Assembly (NCBI RefSeq): GCF_030269925.1
Contig: NC_085128.1
Location: forward strand, 6,884,501 to 6,948,500
Reading direction: 5' to 3'
DNA from: Bombyx mori
Lineage: Eukaryota; Arthropoda; Insecta; Lepidoptera; Bombycidae
DNA length: 64,000 nt
Shown: positions 1 to 11,675 of the stretch, one piece after another
How the letters are laid out: every line of letters begins with the position of its first letter
Position numbering within the stretch: position 1 is the first letter of the stretch
Notes under the pieces: generated by a model
Database searches by the model: none
The model's input: only the letters and a program-made list of their open reading frames with translations
Told to the model about the DNA's origin: nothing
Made by a program: the position numbers and the translations under genes

Positions 1-530
1 CGATTATCATGACGCATAGCCTTATCGAAGTACCGTTCCGACGCTGACTTCATGTATTTCTGGATAGATTCGAGGCCCAGGTCATCGTGTAGGTCAACGT
101 TCCTCACGAACCACGGAGCTCCGACGGCTAACCTGCAAAAGCGGGATTGTAGAGATTGGAGGGTGTCTATGTGTGTGCGGGCCGCGTGAGCGAACACCAC
201 ACTCGCGTAAGTCATGACGGGCCTTATGCAAGTTTTGTAAAGTGTTACCTTGTTCCGAAGGGACATTTTACTCCGCTTACAGATCATGGGGTAGAGTCTA
301 CCGAGAATAAACGCGGCACGGTCACGGACTGATTTTATATGTGGGCGGAATGTCATCGATGCATCCAGGGTAACGCCCAGGTACTTGACCTTCCTGGCCC
401 AGGGTATGGGTTGTCTAAAGAGAGTAATCGGGGGTGGGAAGTGGAAATGTGTGGCCTGACGTATAAGTCACTTTATGTATCTGCATCGAGTGATACGACC
501 ATGCTGAAGTTTAAATCCTCCATCTAACTT
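1..530 (-). mobile_element. Jockey-type LINE ORF2 C-terminal part, running off the left edge
   Basis: Read on the minus strand, about 1-470 translates without a stop into the end of a Jockey-type ORF2: QPIPW, VKYLGVTLD, MTFRPHIK, RAAFILGRLYPM, CIRPVMTYASVVF and GAPWFVRNVDLHDDL. It closely parallels residues of the copy at 10840-11240 but differs at many positions, so it is a related subfamily, not a recent duplicate. The 5' boundary lies somewhere in 450-530; the 3' end is outside the window. Confidence 0.85.
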
Positions 531-2170
531 TTCTACTATTTTATTCTTACCTTTTTTTATATATCCATGACGCATGTTTGATTAACTTCTTTTAATAAAA
601 TCAAACCCAAAAAATTTTTGGAGTCTACGAATAACTAGTGATAAGATGGTATTTTGAACCAGTAAAGTAAGTACTTCTACCTATATCTCCCATAAAGTAG
701 TCATTAATTCCGCTTTGGAAGATAAGCATAATACACCAAAATTGAAACTTTGGTCTCATATTTCAAGATTGGTTGTGGTTTTTACAATTGTTATCACTAT
801 AGATTCCGGAAATTACTAAATATAAGACATGCCGTGAGCACGTCTGCTCAGCCACTGCAGTAAAAGTATATTCATAAAATAGACCACAGATCCGTTTCCA
901 ATCCGGTAGTAGATTCTGCGAAGCACGGCTCTTGCTAGGGTTCGTGTTAGCAACGTCGTCAGTTTTGAGCCCCGTAAGCTCACCTAGTAGTTAAGGTTAC
1001 GCTGAAATAACCTCTAAAGACTCTCTTAAGGAGGAGAAAAAAAAGACCAATTAAATTCAATTTACCTAATATCAACACATTCGCTTATTCATGATAACAA
1101 TATTTACTTTCCATAATCCATAAGAGTCGATTTTGTTTTGAAAAATAAAACAAGTAATTAATAAACAATAAATTTCATTTTTCTTTAAAGTACTAAAGAA
1201 GATGTTATTACGTTGGAACGTTGCGAAACAAGCGTAGAATGACTTGCAGGCAATTAAATTGTGTGATGCTGGCACTTCACTTAAGCCCATACGCACATTT
1301 CTATAGCCGTTTCATATTACCTAAGCTAATTGTGATATTTAAATTAAAACTATAATTAATACTAAAACTTATTATTTGGCCCAAAAATACTGCAATGACG
1401 ACATCGACTTACCTATGCTCTTGGCATTGCTGATGAGCTACAGTGAGTACACATCATCAAGCGAACTCAAACTTAGCTGACTGCGAATTAAATAAAAAAG
1501 TCCTATAGGGTGAAAGGAAAGTAAAGTAGCATAGTAATATCTAACTATCCTACGGTTGAAACCGGTTGATTGCTTTGCGAAATTTTGTGGAACGGTCTCC
1601 GTACAGGTTTCACAGCATAATAAGTACGTAATTTTACAAACTTGTAATTTTCCAGATCTGATTTTATGACACGATGTTGTTCCATAGTCGCAAAATACGT
1701 TTGACATTGCAGAGCATCTACACAAAATCAACCTGCCGATTCTACAAGAAGGTGAAAGTTACGCTTCATGTTTTGTTAGTGTGACTATATTTCAAGGCCA
1801 TAACTGAACATCTTGAAACCGTACTATATAAGTTCTCGACCTTCAAGCGCTGTTGAAGGATTCGTGGAGGCAGTGTTCGGAAATAAGGAGTAGGAAGAGA
1901 AGAACGATACAAAAGATCCAAAACGAAGTTCTAAGTCTTGGAAGTCGACGTTCTAAGATGAAATAAGAAGTGGTTCATAAAGCTATATTGTTAATTATAT
2001 AATTAGAAGGAGATCCGTAATCTAGGAAAATTGGTACTCGACCGACTTTGACAATTTATAAAGTGAATATTTTATTTGCGGTGTAACTGAAACGATGAGC
2101 GAATTGGAGGAGAAAAATAAGGAGAGCTGACTAGGCTCTCAGTAGGCTGAGAGCTGGGATGAATAGCTAC
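531..2170. other. AT-rich non-coding stretch
   Basis: Apart from the LINE fragment at 868-1045 I see no gene, RNA or clear repeat. Open frames here (for example minus 1438-1731) lack recognisable domains and conserved composition. Confidence 0.5.
868..1045 (+). mobile_element. Jockey-type LINE 3'UTR fragment
   Basis: Matches the 3'UTR at 11500-11660: TTCTGCGAAGCAC, GCTCTTGCTAGGGTT, GTGTTAGCAAC, GAGCCCC, AGCTCACCTA and an A-rich end near 1042. It is heavily 5'-truncated with no coding part. Confidence 0.75.
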
Positions 2171-2172
2171 GA

Positions 2173-2229
2173 TAGAGAGAGAGAGAGAGAAAGAGAGAGA
2201 CAGAGCGAGAGAGAGAGAGAGAGAGAGGT
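2173..2229. repeat. (GA)n microsatellite
   Basis: Almost pure GA dinucleotide run of about 55 bp with a few A or C interruptions. It creates an artificial serine/leucine-rich frame on the minus strand. Confidence 0.95.
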
Positions 2230-2807
2230 GTAGATGAAACGAAGACGATTTCACTCAATAATTTTAAGATTCTATCTAGATCGAAACGGACCATTACTTC
2301 ATTGGCTTCAGGTAAATAATTTAGGCCACATTATCATTCATCTAAAACGATAGTGGCAACTTGGTGGCAACGAGAGTGACGATCTATGAGGATGTAATCA
2401 TGCGGTTGTGTAATAAAGCCGCAGGCGATGTTTAGGGTCATCTCATGAACCATACAGAGAAACGGCGGCTCCCACTCTGCCGAGGTCAGATCATAGCTCG
2501 GAGAATTTACATAGACGTGCCTTATCGAGATTGTTTAAGATTACCATTTTTAGTGTCGTAACAATTTTTTTTTATGATCAGATAGATGCACTACTTGGCG
2601 TATACTATTTACGTTCTAAAACACATAGTTTTATTTAACTTAAATTTTTTGTTAGCATTGATGGAAATGTGTTCTGTTTGGAAAAAAAAAAGTATAAATA
2701 TGTACTGGATTCCGTATTAAAACAGAAATGCGTTTTTGTGGGATTTATAATAATTAAAAGAAACTAGTATCGATTAAATTTTTTTTATTAAAAAACACAT
2801 AAAAAAC

Positions 2808-3088
2808 CACGGAATGAGTAGGTATATCAGAGGAACTGTGAAAGTGGCCTCGATAATTAACAAATCAAAGAGCGGCGGCGGTATGGACATGTGATGCTCT
2901 TTTTATACATAATTAGAGATGTATGGAAATGGTGGTGCAAAGTAGAGGGGAAGAGATCGACCGAAGAAGAGATGGATGGAAGGAGTGACTGTTGAGATGA
3001 CGGTTGATAGAAGAAAATGGAAGAGAAAAATTAGCTGTGCCGAACCCATCTAGTGGGATAAGGTCGAGAAAAAGAAGACATATAAAAA
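2808..3088 (+). mobile_element. RTE-like LINE 3'-end fragment, copy 1
   Basis: Degenerate 3' end of a LINE: segments reading YIRG, VASI..NKS, GRPKK and DRRKWK with frameshifts, then TAGTGGGATAAGGT and an A-rich end. The same end occurs at 24480-24830 and 60490-60800, so this is one family with at least three 5'-truncated copies. Confidence 0.75.
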
Positions 3089-3301
3089 AACAATACCCGT
3101 TTTTGTATAGTTCGTATTCAATTCTGAACTATATCTATAAGATTTTGATTTTATACAAACGATAGAGTATTTATTTTACTTTTTTTGTTTCAAAATGTTC
3201 TCTTTATTTTTTTGTCAATTTAAGGATGTTAAAAATTGTACTGAAATTCTCAAGTTTTTTGAATATTTAGCTCCAGTAGCAAAACTACTTATATATGCAT
3301 A

Positions 3302-3838
3302 GATTTTTCTTTTTTATTACTTATATTGGTGGACGAGCTCATAGTCCACCTGGTGTTAAGTGGTTACTGGAACCCATAGGCATCTACAACGTAAAATGCG
3401 CTACCCACCTTGAGATGAGTCGTCTATTATCAAAGGTGGCAATCTGTGCATTTGGACAAAAAAATGTTATTGATATGTCAATACTGATTGATTTGAATAT
3501 AATCGTCTCCTTCAAAGAATACGGTTCAAAACCTGCATTAAATAAAGGTTAATAGTTAACCTGTTATTTATCTGAGATGTCGTTCCGAAGAGTTTTGTGA
3601 CTGCCAATGGAATAAATACATAGTCAATAATTCGTTTTTCTGATTTACCAATAATTGTCCAAAAGTCAGATTGCCGGCTTTGATAATAGTCGACTCAGAT
3701 ATAAGTTCTTAGGTCTCAAGTAGAGTTACAACGGCTGCCCCGCCCTTCAAACCGAAACGCATTACTGCTTCACGGCAGAAATAGGCATGGTGGTGTTACT
3801 TACCCGTGCGGACTCCCAAAAGGTCCTACCACTAGTAA
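3302..3838 (-). repeat. Bm1-type SINE, minus orientation, interrupted by a MITE
   Basis: SINE body in two pieces, 3302-3416 and 3697-3838. The junction falls inside the motif normally reading CTTGAGATATAAG; AGAT appears on both sides of the insertion. The left end is T-rich (the tail of a minus-strand copy). Confidence 0.88.
3417..3696. mobile_element. MITE with long terminal inverted repeats inside the SINE
   Basis: About 280 bp. The left end GAGTCGTCTATTATCAAAGG and the reverse complement of the right end, GAGTCGACTATTATCAAAGC, agree for about 45 bp with a few mismatches, continuing through GGCAATCTG and TTTGGACAA. The flanking AGAT is duplicated (3413-3416 and 3697-3700). No transposase is encoded, so it is non-autonomous. 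Superfamily unassigned. Confidence 0.88.
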
Positions 3839-4301
3839 GAGATAATATGAAAGTAAATATTTAACATTCAAAAATCAAAAGCATTCGATTTAATTTTTAT
3901 TCCCACCAACAACAAGCGCAAACGACTCATTCACGGAAGAACAATATTAAACCGGAGCTTCCCTTTTACTTAATTGCGATAATTCTATTGTATTAAAAAT
4001 ATAAACTGTATCTACCTTCAAGACTGTTCATTACAATCGCACCGACCTCGCCGTAACCTTTAACTCGGAGGATGCTCACATTCCGACACGGTGAATATTG
4101 AAACGACTATGTGGAAACCCTTTGTTTCTCAAACAAATATAATGCCGTCGAAAATTTGTACAAATGGACAAGTCAAGTGTTAATGGGAAATTTCCCATTA
4201 ATTTTACTTGCTCTGCTATGTTGTGCAAAGGATTTTTGATTTTTCACAGTCTTCAATGAAAAAGCAACTTTTAAATGGCTACAAATGATTCATTGAATCA
4301 T

Positions 4302-4460
4302 TTAAAGAAACTAACAAAATACGCTTTTATAGAAAATCCGCGTTTTTTTTACAATAAAATGTTTTTTTCTTACCTATTTTTAATTCAAATTTATTAAAAT
4401 ATATTTTCTATTTTTTAGTTGGATTTTCAATAAAAGCGTATTTTGTTCGTTTTTTTTAAA
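4302..4460. repeat. Short inverted-repeat element (MITE-like)
   Basis: Arms 4313-4339 and 4421-4447 are inverted copies: AACAAAATACGCTTTTAT.GAAAATCC with one mismatch over about 27 bp, separated by an AT-rich spacer of about 80 bp. T-rich and A-rich flanks extend the pairing. No clear target duplication, so a simple foldback is the alternative. Confidence 0.6.
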
Positions 4461-4933
4461 ACTAATATTTACTTTTCAGTTTTTTAGTTGAATTTCAATT
4501 TTTTTATTTTATTTTTTAAATATTGAATTCTCATCGGGCCTTAATTAATATACCAAATTTAGAGTTAATCCGACGTTTTTAAGGGGGTCAAAATCATTTT
4601 CAAATATTCAGTTACAAACATACATACGTCTGAAGCTAATAAAACGTATTAAAAATTAATTGGGTTATGTCATTCTCGGAGCTGTAAGTGACGCAATCGT
4701 ATCGATAACCGATCATTACGGTCAAACGATATGCGGGAGCTTGGCCGTGCCGGTTACAACGGGCCATTATGACCACGACTATTCAAAAACAATTGAAAAG
4801 ATATTAATTTGCGATTAGATTCATAAAATTTGGCTATAAATTTTTCATACTCTACGACAGCCCAAATAGCCACGGGCTACTTCGAATAAAGTGTCTATCA
4901 AATCACATAGACATTACGTGAATGCCGAGACCA

Positions 4934-5080
4934 GTGTGCTTAGTGCGTGTTTTTAACTTCTCGATCGCGTAAAAGTTAACTCAGATTTGTATGGAGGTGG
5001 GACAGCGCCCCTGAGTGCAAACGAAGGGAAGCTATTCCAACTCCATACTAATTAGAGTTAACTTTTACACTAAGCACACA
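4934..5080. mobile_element. MITE family with TGTGCTTAGTGCG ends, copy 1
   Basis: Ends are GTGTGCTTAGTGCG and, inverted, CACTAAGCACAC, with a second inner inverted pair around AAAGTTAACTC / GAGTTAACTTTT. The interior GTTAACTCAGATTTGTATGG matches the copy at 38317-38495, which establishes a family. Confidence 0.8.
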
Positions 5081-6285
5081 GGACACCAGGTTAATTTGTC
5101 AGTTGTATTAAACGGCCAAACCATTTAAACCGTAATGTATGAACGCAATATAAATAGGGAAGAATGTAGTAACCGTAGGTGTTGTGGACTGTAGGATTAG
5201 GATGGGCAAGGAACTTAATAAATAAACTCGCGAGGATCGCACGTATACATTTTTTATTTTGGAAATTTTATAATTTGCTTACAATAGCACGTTTTACAAA
5301 AAATATTTTTTTTGACATTTCAAAATTCAAAAGTAATGTTGCCACCACAACCGCAACAATAAAAAAAATGTATACCAATTTGTTGGGTTGCCAACAGTAG
5401 ACGTTCTAAAAGCCTTAGAACCATTTCTTATGCATAACTCTAATGTAATTATGTCCAAATACATTTTAAATAGGTCTAATTAACATCTAGACAGTGCTTA
5501 AATAATTTTTGTAATACAGCCGAAGTAAATTGAAATCACCAAATATATCGTATCGCTTGCTGAGCAATCTCATAGGTTATTCTCACGCCCACGTAATTTC
5601 AATACTCTAATTATATGGTATCATTAATCATGTATAAGGTAACATTAATGGTAACATCCGCTAAGAAGTACCGAATGTGTGTACAAGGCTTTTTAGACGC
5701 TCTCTGCTATTGTTCCAATTTTTGTTTAGATCAAGTTCACATGTTAATTCGTATTAATGTAATGAGTTTTACATAAATAAAGAATTATTTATTAGCAGCA
5801 TTTATGGCAGCTATAATTTAAGAAAAAAACTTTGCTCACCTCGGCGACAGACATTGCTTGTAATGTCATTGATGTCTAGGAACGAACCGTATAGTATATT
5901 TGTCTAAAATTTCATTAGAAATCGTAATTGAATGCTTGTTCAATTACTATTAAATTTAATTAAGATCTCTTATAACTACTTTTTAGATCAGTTTATTGAT
6001 CACCGGTTACCGATCGCCAATAATTTTTAAATCGCCAATAAATATGCTTATGATATTCATTAAGTAATTTAAAATGAACGCAGTCCATAATTCGTAGTCA
6101 AAAGATCAGACTTTTTTATATTTTAAGTCCTATGCTAATTTAATTATTTAGAATACTTAATGTAAATTCATGCTGTGAATGTAAACATGATTTGAAATTT
6201 TGTAACACGTAAAGTAAATAACTAATTACATTAATAACTAGCAAATTAAACAATTATAATAAAGAACGACCACAACAGATTTTAA
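5081..6285. other. AT-rich non-coding stretch
   Basis: No recognisable gene, RNA or repeat. The small plus-strand frame at 5179-5400 has no domain or coding-like composition. Confidence 0.45.
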
Positions 6286-6299
6286 AGATATACTTATTA

Positions 6300-6565
6300 A
6301 ACAATCTATATATATAAAAATGAATTGCTGTTCGTTAGTCTTGCTAAAACTCGAGAACGGTTGGACTGATTTGGCTAATTTTGGTCTTGAATTATTCGTG
6401 GAAGTCCAGGGAAGGTTTAAGACAGAGTTTTTTTAAAAGAGAGGTTTATTAAGGTGAGAAAATATAAAAAACAAATAATTTTGTTTTTCCTTGATTGTGT
6501 CCCCTTGATGTGTCTTTTATTTATCGATTGAGGCACTACGAAGTCTGCCGGGTCAGCTAGTTTAT
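6300..6565 (+). mobile_element. Dispersed lepidopteran non-autonomous element (Helitron-like end)
   Basis: Begins AAAAATGAATTGCTGTTCGT, contains CTCGAGAACGGTTGGACTGA and TGAATTATTCGTGGAAGTCC, and ends TCTGCCGGGTCAGCTAGT. I recognise this as a very widespread lepidopteran repeat. The CTAG end before T fits Helitrons, but assignment is from memory and not verified. Confidence 0.55.
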
Positions 6566-8334
6566 TATAAAAATAATTAATTAAGCTCTTTGCTAATGTA
6601 TAAGAAAGCACGATGCGTGAATATGACATACGAAATACATAGAAAGTAACAAATGCGTAATGAACACATGTTTGTGTGCATGTCGTTCACATTAAAAGGC
6701 CCCTCGCCATTATGACATAGGAAGTCGTAAATGCGAAAACCACAAGCACCATTCACGAATTACATTTCACTCTTTGTTGAGTCCATAGCGGATTCCTCTA
6801 ATTTACACATTATGCACAGTATTACACAAATTACTAAGTGTAAGTTTCATGGTAATTACGAGATCTTTTTAAATCATATTTTTTCGCTCTAACAATTTTA
6901 TTTCTTTAAATAGCAAATAAGTCTAGCAGAACATTGCTTCCTTCCTTTTATATACACATACTTCCTATGTTGAGGTGATGATTTAATAATGCAATTACCT
7001 CGAAATTACTCAGCAAGTATTTGCACTATACCTAGGTTATTTTGATATCTATTTAACAAAAGTAAAAACAATTGAAAGAAAAAATTTTAATCGCTTTTAT
7101 TGCTTCATCAATTATTCAGGAATATAGATTTCACCAAGTTAATACACAGAAATTTAGTAACAAAGTAACTAGAAATATGAAATTCGTAGTTACATTCATA
7201 ATTTAAATTTCCCGGTACGTACCTACGTGAAAGCTTAAATTAAATCATCTACATAGTAATTTTTGCCATAGTGTGATATGATGTAGCACAGTTTAATTGC
7301 TGAGAGGTTTTGAAATAGTCAATGACTTATTTCGGGACAGTTCTTAACAATAAATACCCCCAGACACGCCGGTCATAAATGACCATGAACCAAATACTCT
7401 TCACGGTGTATAGCCAAGGACCGAGTTATATGAATGAGCTACTGTTTAGCGAACGAACCATATCGGACTGAGGTAGCCTGTTAACTCTTTGATGATCTAT
7501 TGTTATTTTTTCATTAGTGATGTAATTTTTGCATTTTGAAATTCACAAACGATACGGTGATTATTTTTATTGTGTTCGATTGCGATTTGTTTCTTATTTT
7601 CGAAGCCACAAGGCTTAGTTAAGTAACAAGTGTTCTAAAAGTGAATTCCACTATTGTAACATTGTTTAGGTATAAATAAGCATGTTTATAGGGCACAATA
7701 CGTTTTAATACATTTCGTTTTCAAATATAATTGTCACTTATAGTTAGTTAGTTTAATTGCCATTTTGTAAATTTGATCACACGCCTAAACAAAACTTTAC
7801 TGAAAGGTAAATTACGGATTCGAATATTACACTAATGCTGGAAATGAAACTTATAATAAAAATGCGCTGTAGAGATGTATATTATAGGAAAAATAACTAT
7901 CAGCACCTCTATTATTTAGCAGGTTGCGAGAATAACATATTATATATTTTTTTTATTTATGTGACGCAATGTATGAGTCACAATAAACATGTTTTTGTAT
8001 ATCTTCTGTTCGAACTTAATAACTCACCTCAATTTACAGTACATTATCAACCTATTCTGATGTTGTAAATCGACCTTCTAGCTACAGCAATTCTTTAATG
8101 GTTTACTGAACAAGTCCCACTGCAATTTACTACGAAATGAATATTTTGTAATAACATTTAAAATAAAACAACTCATAGATAAAATACAATAAAACAAAAA
8201 CAAAAAAAACAGATAATGTTCAACACCAAAAAAAAAACCAACTTCCCGCGATAGCTGATAACGAAGCATTAAGCGTGAGAAATGTCTCAGATGATGCACC
8301 TCAGATCAAAACCGCAGACATAACATACTATTAT
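6566..8334. other. AT-rich non-coding stretch
   Basis: I see no gene or clear repeat. Short frames such as plus 7835-8068 look random. Confidence 0.45.
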
Positions 8335-8337
8335 AAA

Positions 8338-8735
8338 TACTAGATGATGACCGAGCTTTGGTCGACATTTTCTTTTTTGATAAATTCTGTTTTTTAGAAA
8401 TTATATTTAAATACGAATTACATATTGATAAAATGATGAAATATTGTGTCTTTAAAGCAGTTAGTTGCTCTCAATTAAGAAAAATTGTATTATTATTCAC
8501 CAATAGATATCGGGAAGAGTCATAAAGCTGATTATCGATAAAGTTCATTATTGAAAACACGAATAAAACAACATTTTCTGAAATTAAATCGTAGATAGAT
8601 CGATTTGTCGCCCCCGAAATCCCCTATATACAAAATTTTATGAAAATCATTGGAGCCGTTTTTGAGATTCAGATTATATATATATATATATATATATACA
8701 AGAATTGCTCGTTTAAAGGTATAAGATAAGCGATT
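8338..8735 (+). mobile_element. Dispersed lepidopteran repeat with GATGACCGAGCTTTGGTCG head
   Basis: Starts at ACTAGATGATGACCGAGCTT with a small palindrome (CGAGCTTTGGTCG) and ends with a family-typical module: CATTGGAGCCGTTTTTGAGA, a (TA)n run at 8675-8698, then ACAAGAATTGCTCGTTTAAAG. No coding capacity. I recall this tail as common in moths and butterflies; class uncertain. Confidence 0.5.
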
Positions 8736-8788
8736 TTAATAGTTCGTTCATTGTACATGTTAAGCATAGGCATCGCAATAAAATTTTG

Positions 8789-8908
8789 TGTCATCGTGGC
8801 CTAAAGGATAAGATGTCCGGTGCATTCGTATCGAGCGATGCACCGGTGTTCGAATCTCGCTGGCGGGTACCAATTTTTCTAATGAAATACGTACTCAACA
8901 AATGTTCA
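8789..8908 (+). repeat. Bm1-type SINE, left half with tRNA-like head, cut by a LINE
   Basis: The head has a box A-like segment (TGGCCTAAAGGAT) and a box B-like segment (GTTCGAATC) about 40 bp apart, as in tRNA-derived SINEs transcribed by RNA polymerase III. It is interrupted at 8908 by the Jockey element and continues at 11676. Without the 2.75-kb insertion it would be one of the most complete copies in the window. Confidence 0.88.
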
Positions 8909-11449
8909 TCCGTTTATCTCCCCCCGGACAAGCCCCTTCTGAGCAGTGACATCGAGTCACTGTTCGGCATGGGAGACTCTGTCATCCTGGCAGGCGATTT
9001 AAATTGCCACCACACTAGGTGGAACTGCCATCGTACAAACGTTAACGGTAGGCGTCTCGACGCGTTTATAGACGACCTCACCTTTGAAATAGTCGGTCCC
9101 CCAACTCCAACATGTTATCCGTATAACATCGCGCTCCGTCCGAGCACTATAGACCTGGCATTGCTTAGGAACGTAACTCTGCGCTTGCGTTCCATCGAAG
9201 CAATGTCAGAGCTCGACTCAGACCACCGACCTGTCGTTATGCAGCTCGGTCGCCCTCACAACCCAGTCACTGTTACGAGGACCATGGTGGATTGGAATAA
9301 GCTGGGCACGTGCCTAGCCGACGCCGCTCCGCCAATCCTCCCTTACGGCCCGGATTCGAATCCATCCCCAGAGGACACCGTCGAATCCATAAACATCATT
9401 ACCGATCACATCTCTTCCGCGATCATTAGATCTTCTAAAGAAGTCGATGTGGAGGACAGCTTCCACCGCATCAGACTGTCCCCCGATCTTAGGAATCTCT
9501 TAAGAGTTAGGAACGCGGCAATCCGGGCCTACGATCGTCTTCCCACGCATTCAAACCGGATTCGGATGCGTCGTCTACAACGCGAAGTCCACTCCCGCTT
9601 AAGCGACGCGCGTAACGATAATTGGCATAGTTATTTAGAACAACTCGCGCCCTCCCACCAAGCATACTGGCGACTAGCTAGGACTCTCAAATCCGAAACT
9701 ACCGCTACTATGCCTCCCCTCGTACGCCCTTCAGGCCAACCACCGGCATTCGATGACGATGACAAGGCTGAGCTGCTGGCCGATGCACTGCAAGAGCAGT
9801 GCACCACCAGCACTCAACACGCGGACCCCGAACACACCGAGTTAGTCGACAGGGAGGTCGAGCGCAGAGCTTCCCTGCCGCCCTCGGACGCGTTACCCCC
9901 CATTACCACGGACGAAGTTAGAGACGCGATCCACAACCTACAACCTAGGAAGGCACCCGGCTCCGACGGCATCCACAACCGCGCGCTTAAACTCTTGCCA
10001 GTCCAACTGATAGCAATGTTGGCTACAATTTTAAATGCCGCTATGACGCACTGCATCTTTCCCGCGGTGTGGAAAGAAGCGGACGTTATCGGTATACATA
10101 AGCCGGGCAAACCGACAAACGAAACTTCTAGTTACCGTCCGATTAGTCTCCTCTCGACGATAGGAAAAATTTACGAACGGCTCCTTAGGAAACGCCTCTG
10201 GGATTTTGTTACCGCGAACAAAATTCTCATAGACGAACAGTTCGGATTCCGCTCAAAACACTCGTGCGTACAACAAGTGCACCGCCTCACGGAGCACATT
10301 CTGATAGGACTAAATAGGCGTAAACAAATCCCGACCGGCGCCCTCTTCTTCGACATCGCGAAGGCGTTCGACAAAGTCTGGCACAACGGTTTAATTTATA
10401 AACTATACAACATGGGGGTGCCAGACAGACTCGTGCTCATCATACGAGACTTCTTGTCGAACCGTTCGTTTCGATATCGAGTAGAGGGAACTCGTTCTCG
10501 TCCCCGTCAACTGACCGCCGGAGTCCCGCAAGGCTCCGCGCTCTCCCCGTTATTATTTAGTTTGTATATCAATGATATACCCCGGTCTCCGGAGACCCAT
10601 CTAGCGCTCTTCGCCGATGACACGGCTATCTACTACTCGTGTAGGAAGATGTCGCTGCTTCATCGGCGACTCCAGATCGCAGTAGCCACCCTGGGACAGT
10701 GGTTCCGGAAGTGGCGAATAGACATCAACCCCACGAAAAGCGCAGCGGTGCTCTTCAAAAGGGGTCGCCCTCCGAACATCACTTCGAGCATCCCACTCCG
10801 TAGTAGGCGCGCAAACACCTCCGCCGTTAGTCCCATCACTCTCTTTGGCCAGCCCATTCCGTGGGTCTCGAAGGTCAAATATCTAGGCGTCACCCTCGAC
10901 AGAGGGATGACATTCCGTCCCCATATAAAAACGGTACGCGACCGCGCCGCGTTTATTCTAGGACGACTCTATCCAATGCTTTGTAGTCGAAGCAAACTGT
11001 CCCTCCGTAATAAGGTAACTCTCTACAAAACTTGTATACGCCCCGTCATGACGTATGCAAGCGTAGTGTTCGCTCACGCAGCCCGCACCAACTTGAAATC
11101 CCTTCAGGTTATTCAATCACGATTCTGCAGGATAGCCGTCGGAGCGCCTTGGTTCCTTAGGAATGTGGATCTCCACGACGACCTGGAGCTCGACTCTTTT
11201 AGTAAGTATCTACAGTCGGCATCGCTGCGCCATTTTGAGAAGGCGGCACGACATGAGAACCCTCTCATCGTAGCCGCTGGAAATTACATACCCGACCCAG
11301 TAGACCGAATGGTAAACCGTCGACGTCGCCCAAAGCACGTCATTACGGATCCTCCTGATCCATTAACGGTGCTTTTAGGCACCACAAGCACCGGTCACCG
11401 TCCTCGTCGAACCCGTCGCTTGCGACGAAGGGCTCGACGAGCGAACTAA
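8909..11449 (+). CDS. Jockey-type ORF2, 5'-truncated: partial endonuclease and reverse transcriptase
   Basis: Open from the truncation point to the stop at 11447-11449, about 846 codons. The frame runs on upstream into SINE sequence as far as 8786, but those 41 residues are not LINE-encoded and the frame there opens on a non-ATG codon. Visible parts: the endonuclease end with AGDLNCHHTRWNC and SDHRPVVMQL, then reverse transcriptase with RKAPGSDGIHN, SYRPISLLS, FDIAKAFDKVWH, GVPQGSALSP and catalytic FADD. A basic C-terminus (RRTRRLRRRARR) closes it. The endonuclease lacks its N-terminal catalytic half, so the copy should be unable to move by itself even though the reverse transcriptase is intact. 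Confidence 0.9.
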   Translation, partial: SVYLPPDKPLLSSDIESLFGMGDSVILAGDLNCHHTRWNCHRTNVNGRRLDAFIDDLTFEIVGPPTPTCYPYNIALRPSTIDLALLRNVTLRLRSIEAMSELDSDHRPVVMQLGRPHNPVTVTRTMVDWNKLGTCLADAAPPILPYGPDSNPSPEDTVESINIITDHISSAIIRSSKEVDVEDSFHRIRLSPDLRNLLRVRNAAIRAYDRLPTHSNRIRMRRLQREVHSRLSDARNDNWHSYLEQLAPSHQAYWRLARTLKSETTATMPPLVRPSGQPPAFDDDDKAELLADALQEQCTTSTQHADPEHTELVDREVERRASLPPSDALPPITTDEVRDAIHNLQPRKAPGSDGIHNRALKLLPVQLIAMLATILNAAMTHCIFPAVWKEADVIGIHKPGKPTNETSSYRPISLLSTIGKIYERLLRKRLWDFVTANKILIDEQFGFRSKHSCVQQVHRLTEHILIGLNRRKQIPTGALFFDIAKAFDKVWHNGLIYKLYNMGVPDRLVLIIRDFLSNRSFRYRVEGTRSRPRQLTAGVPQGSALSPLLFSLYINDIPRSPETHLALFADDTAIYYSCRKMSLLHRRLQIAVATLGQWFRKWRIDINPTKSAAVLFKRGRPPNITSSIPLRSRRANTSAVSPITLFGQPIPWVSKVKYLGVTLDRGMTFRPHIKTVRDRAAFILGRLYPMLCSRSKLSLRNKVTLYKTCIRPVMTYASVVFAHAARTNLKSLQVIQSRFCRIAVGAPWFLRNVDLHDDLELDSFSKYLQSASLRHFEKAARHENPLIVAAGNYIPDPVDRMVNRRRRPKHVITDPPDPLTVLLGTTSTGHRPRRTRRLRRRARRAN

Positions 11450-11663
11450 CCCATAGACACAGCCCACTGAGTTTCTCGCCGGATCTTCTCAGTGGGTCGC
11501 GTTTCCGATCCGGTGGTAGATTCTGCGAAGCACTGCTCTTGCTAGGGTCAGTGTTAGCAACTCTCCGGTTGAGCCCCGCGAGCTCACCTACTAACGTTAG
11601 GGTGAAGCTGAAATAGCCTCTCAAGGCTATCAGCATAGGTAGGGAAAAAAGAAAAAAAAAAAA
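8909..11663 (+). mobile_element. Jockey-clade LINE, 5'-truncated, inserted in a Bm1-type SINE
   Basis: The left junction is inside a SINE at 8908/8909 and the right junction follows a poly(A) run ending about 11663. The word AACAAATGTTCA occurs at 8897-8908 and again at 11664-11675; the leading A merges with the poly(A), so the duplication is 11-12 bp. The SINE sequence resumes exactly after the second copy. The element lacks its 5'UTR, ORF1 and the first part of the endonuclease, but everything downstream is present: the rest of ORF2, a roughly 200-bp 3'UTR and the tail. The same 3'UTR recurs in several fragments in the window. Confidence 0.93.
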
Positions 11664-11675
11664 AACAAATGTTCA

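Noticed and set aside
1438..1731. 97-codon minus-strand frame
   Set aside because: No motif, no splice partners and random-looking composition in AT-rich DNA.
2072..2254. Minus-strand serine/leucine-rich protein
   Set aside because: Produced by the (GA)n microsatellite.
8786..8908. N-terminus of the 887-residue frame as a genuine protein start
   Set aside because: It begins on TTG and is encoded by the SINE head; the LINE itself starts at 8909.
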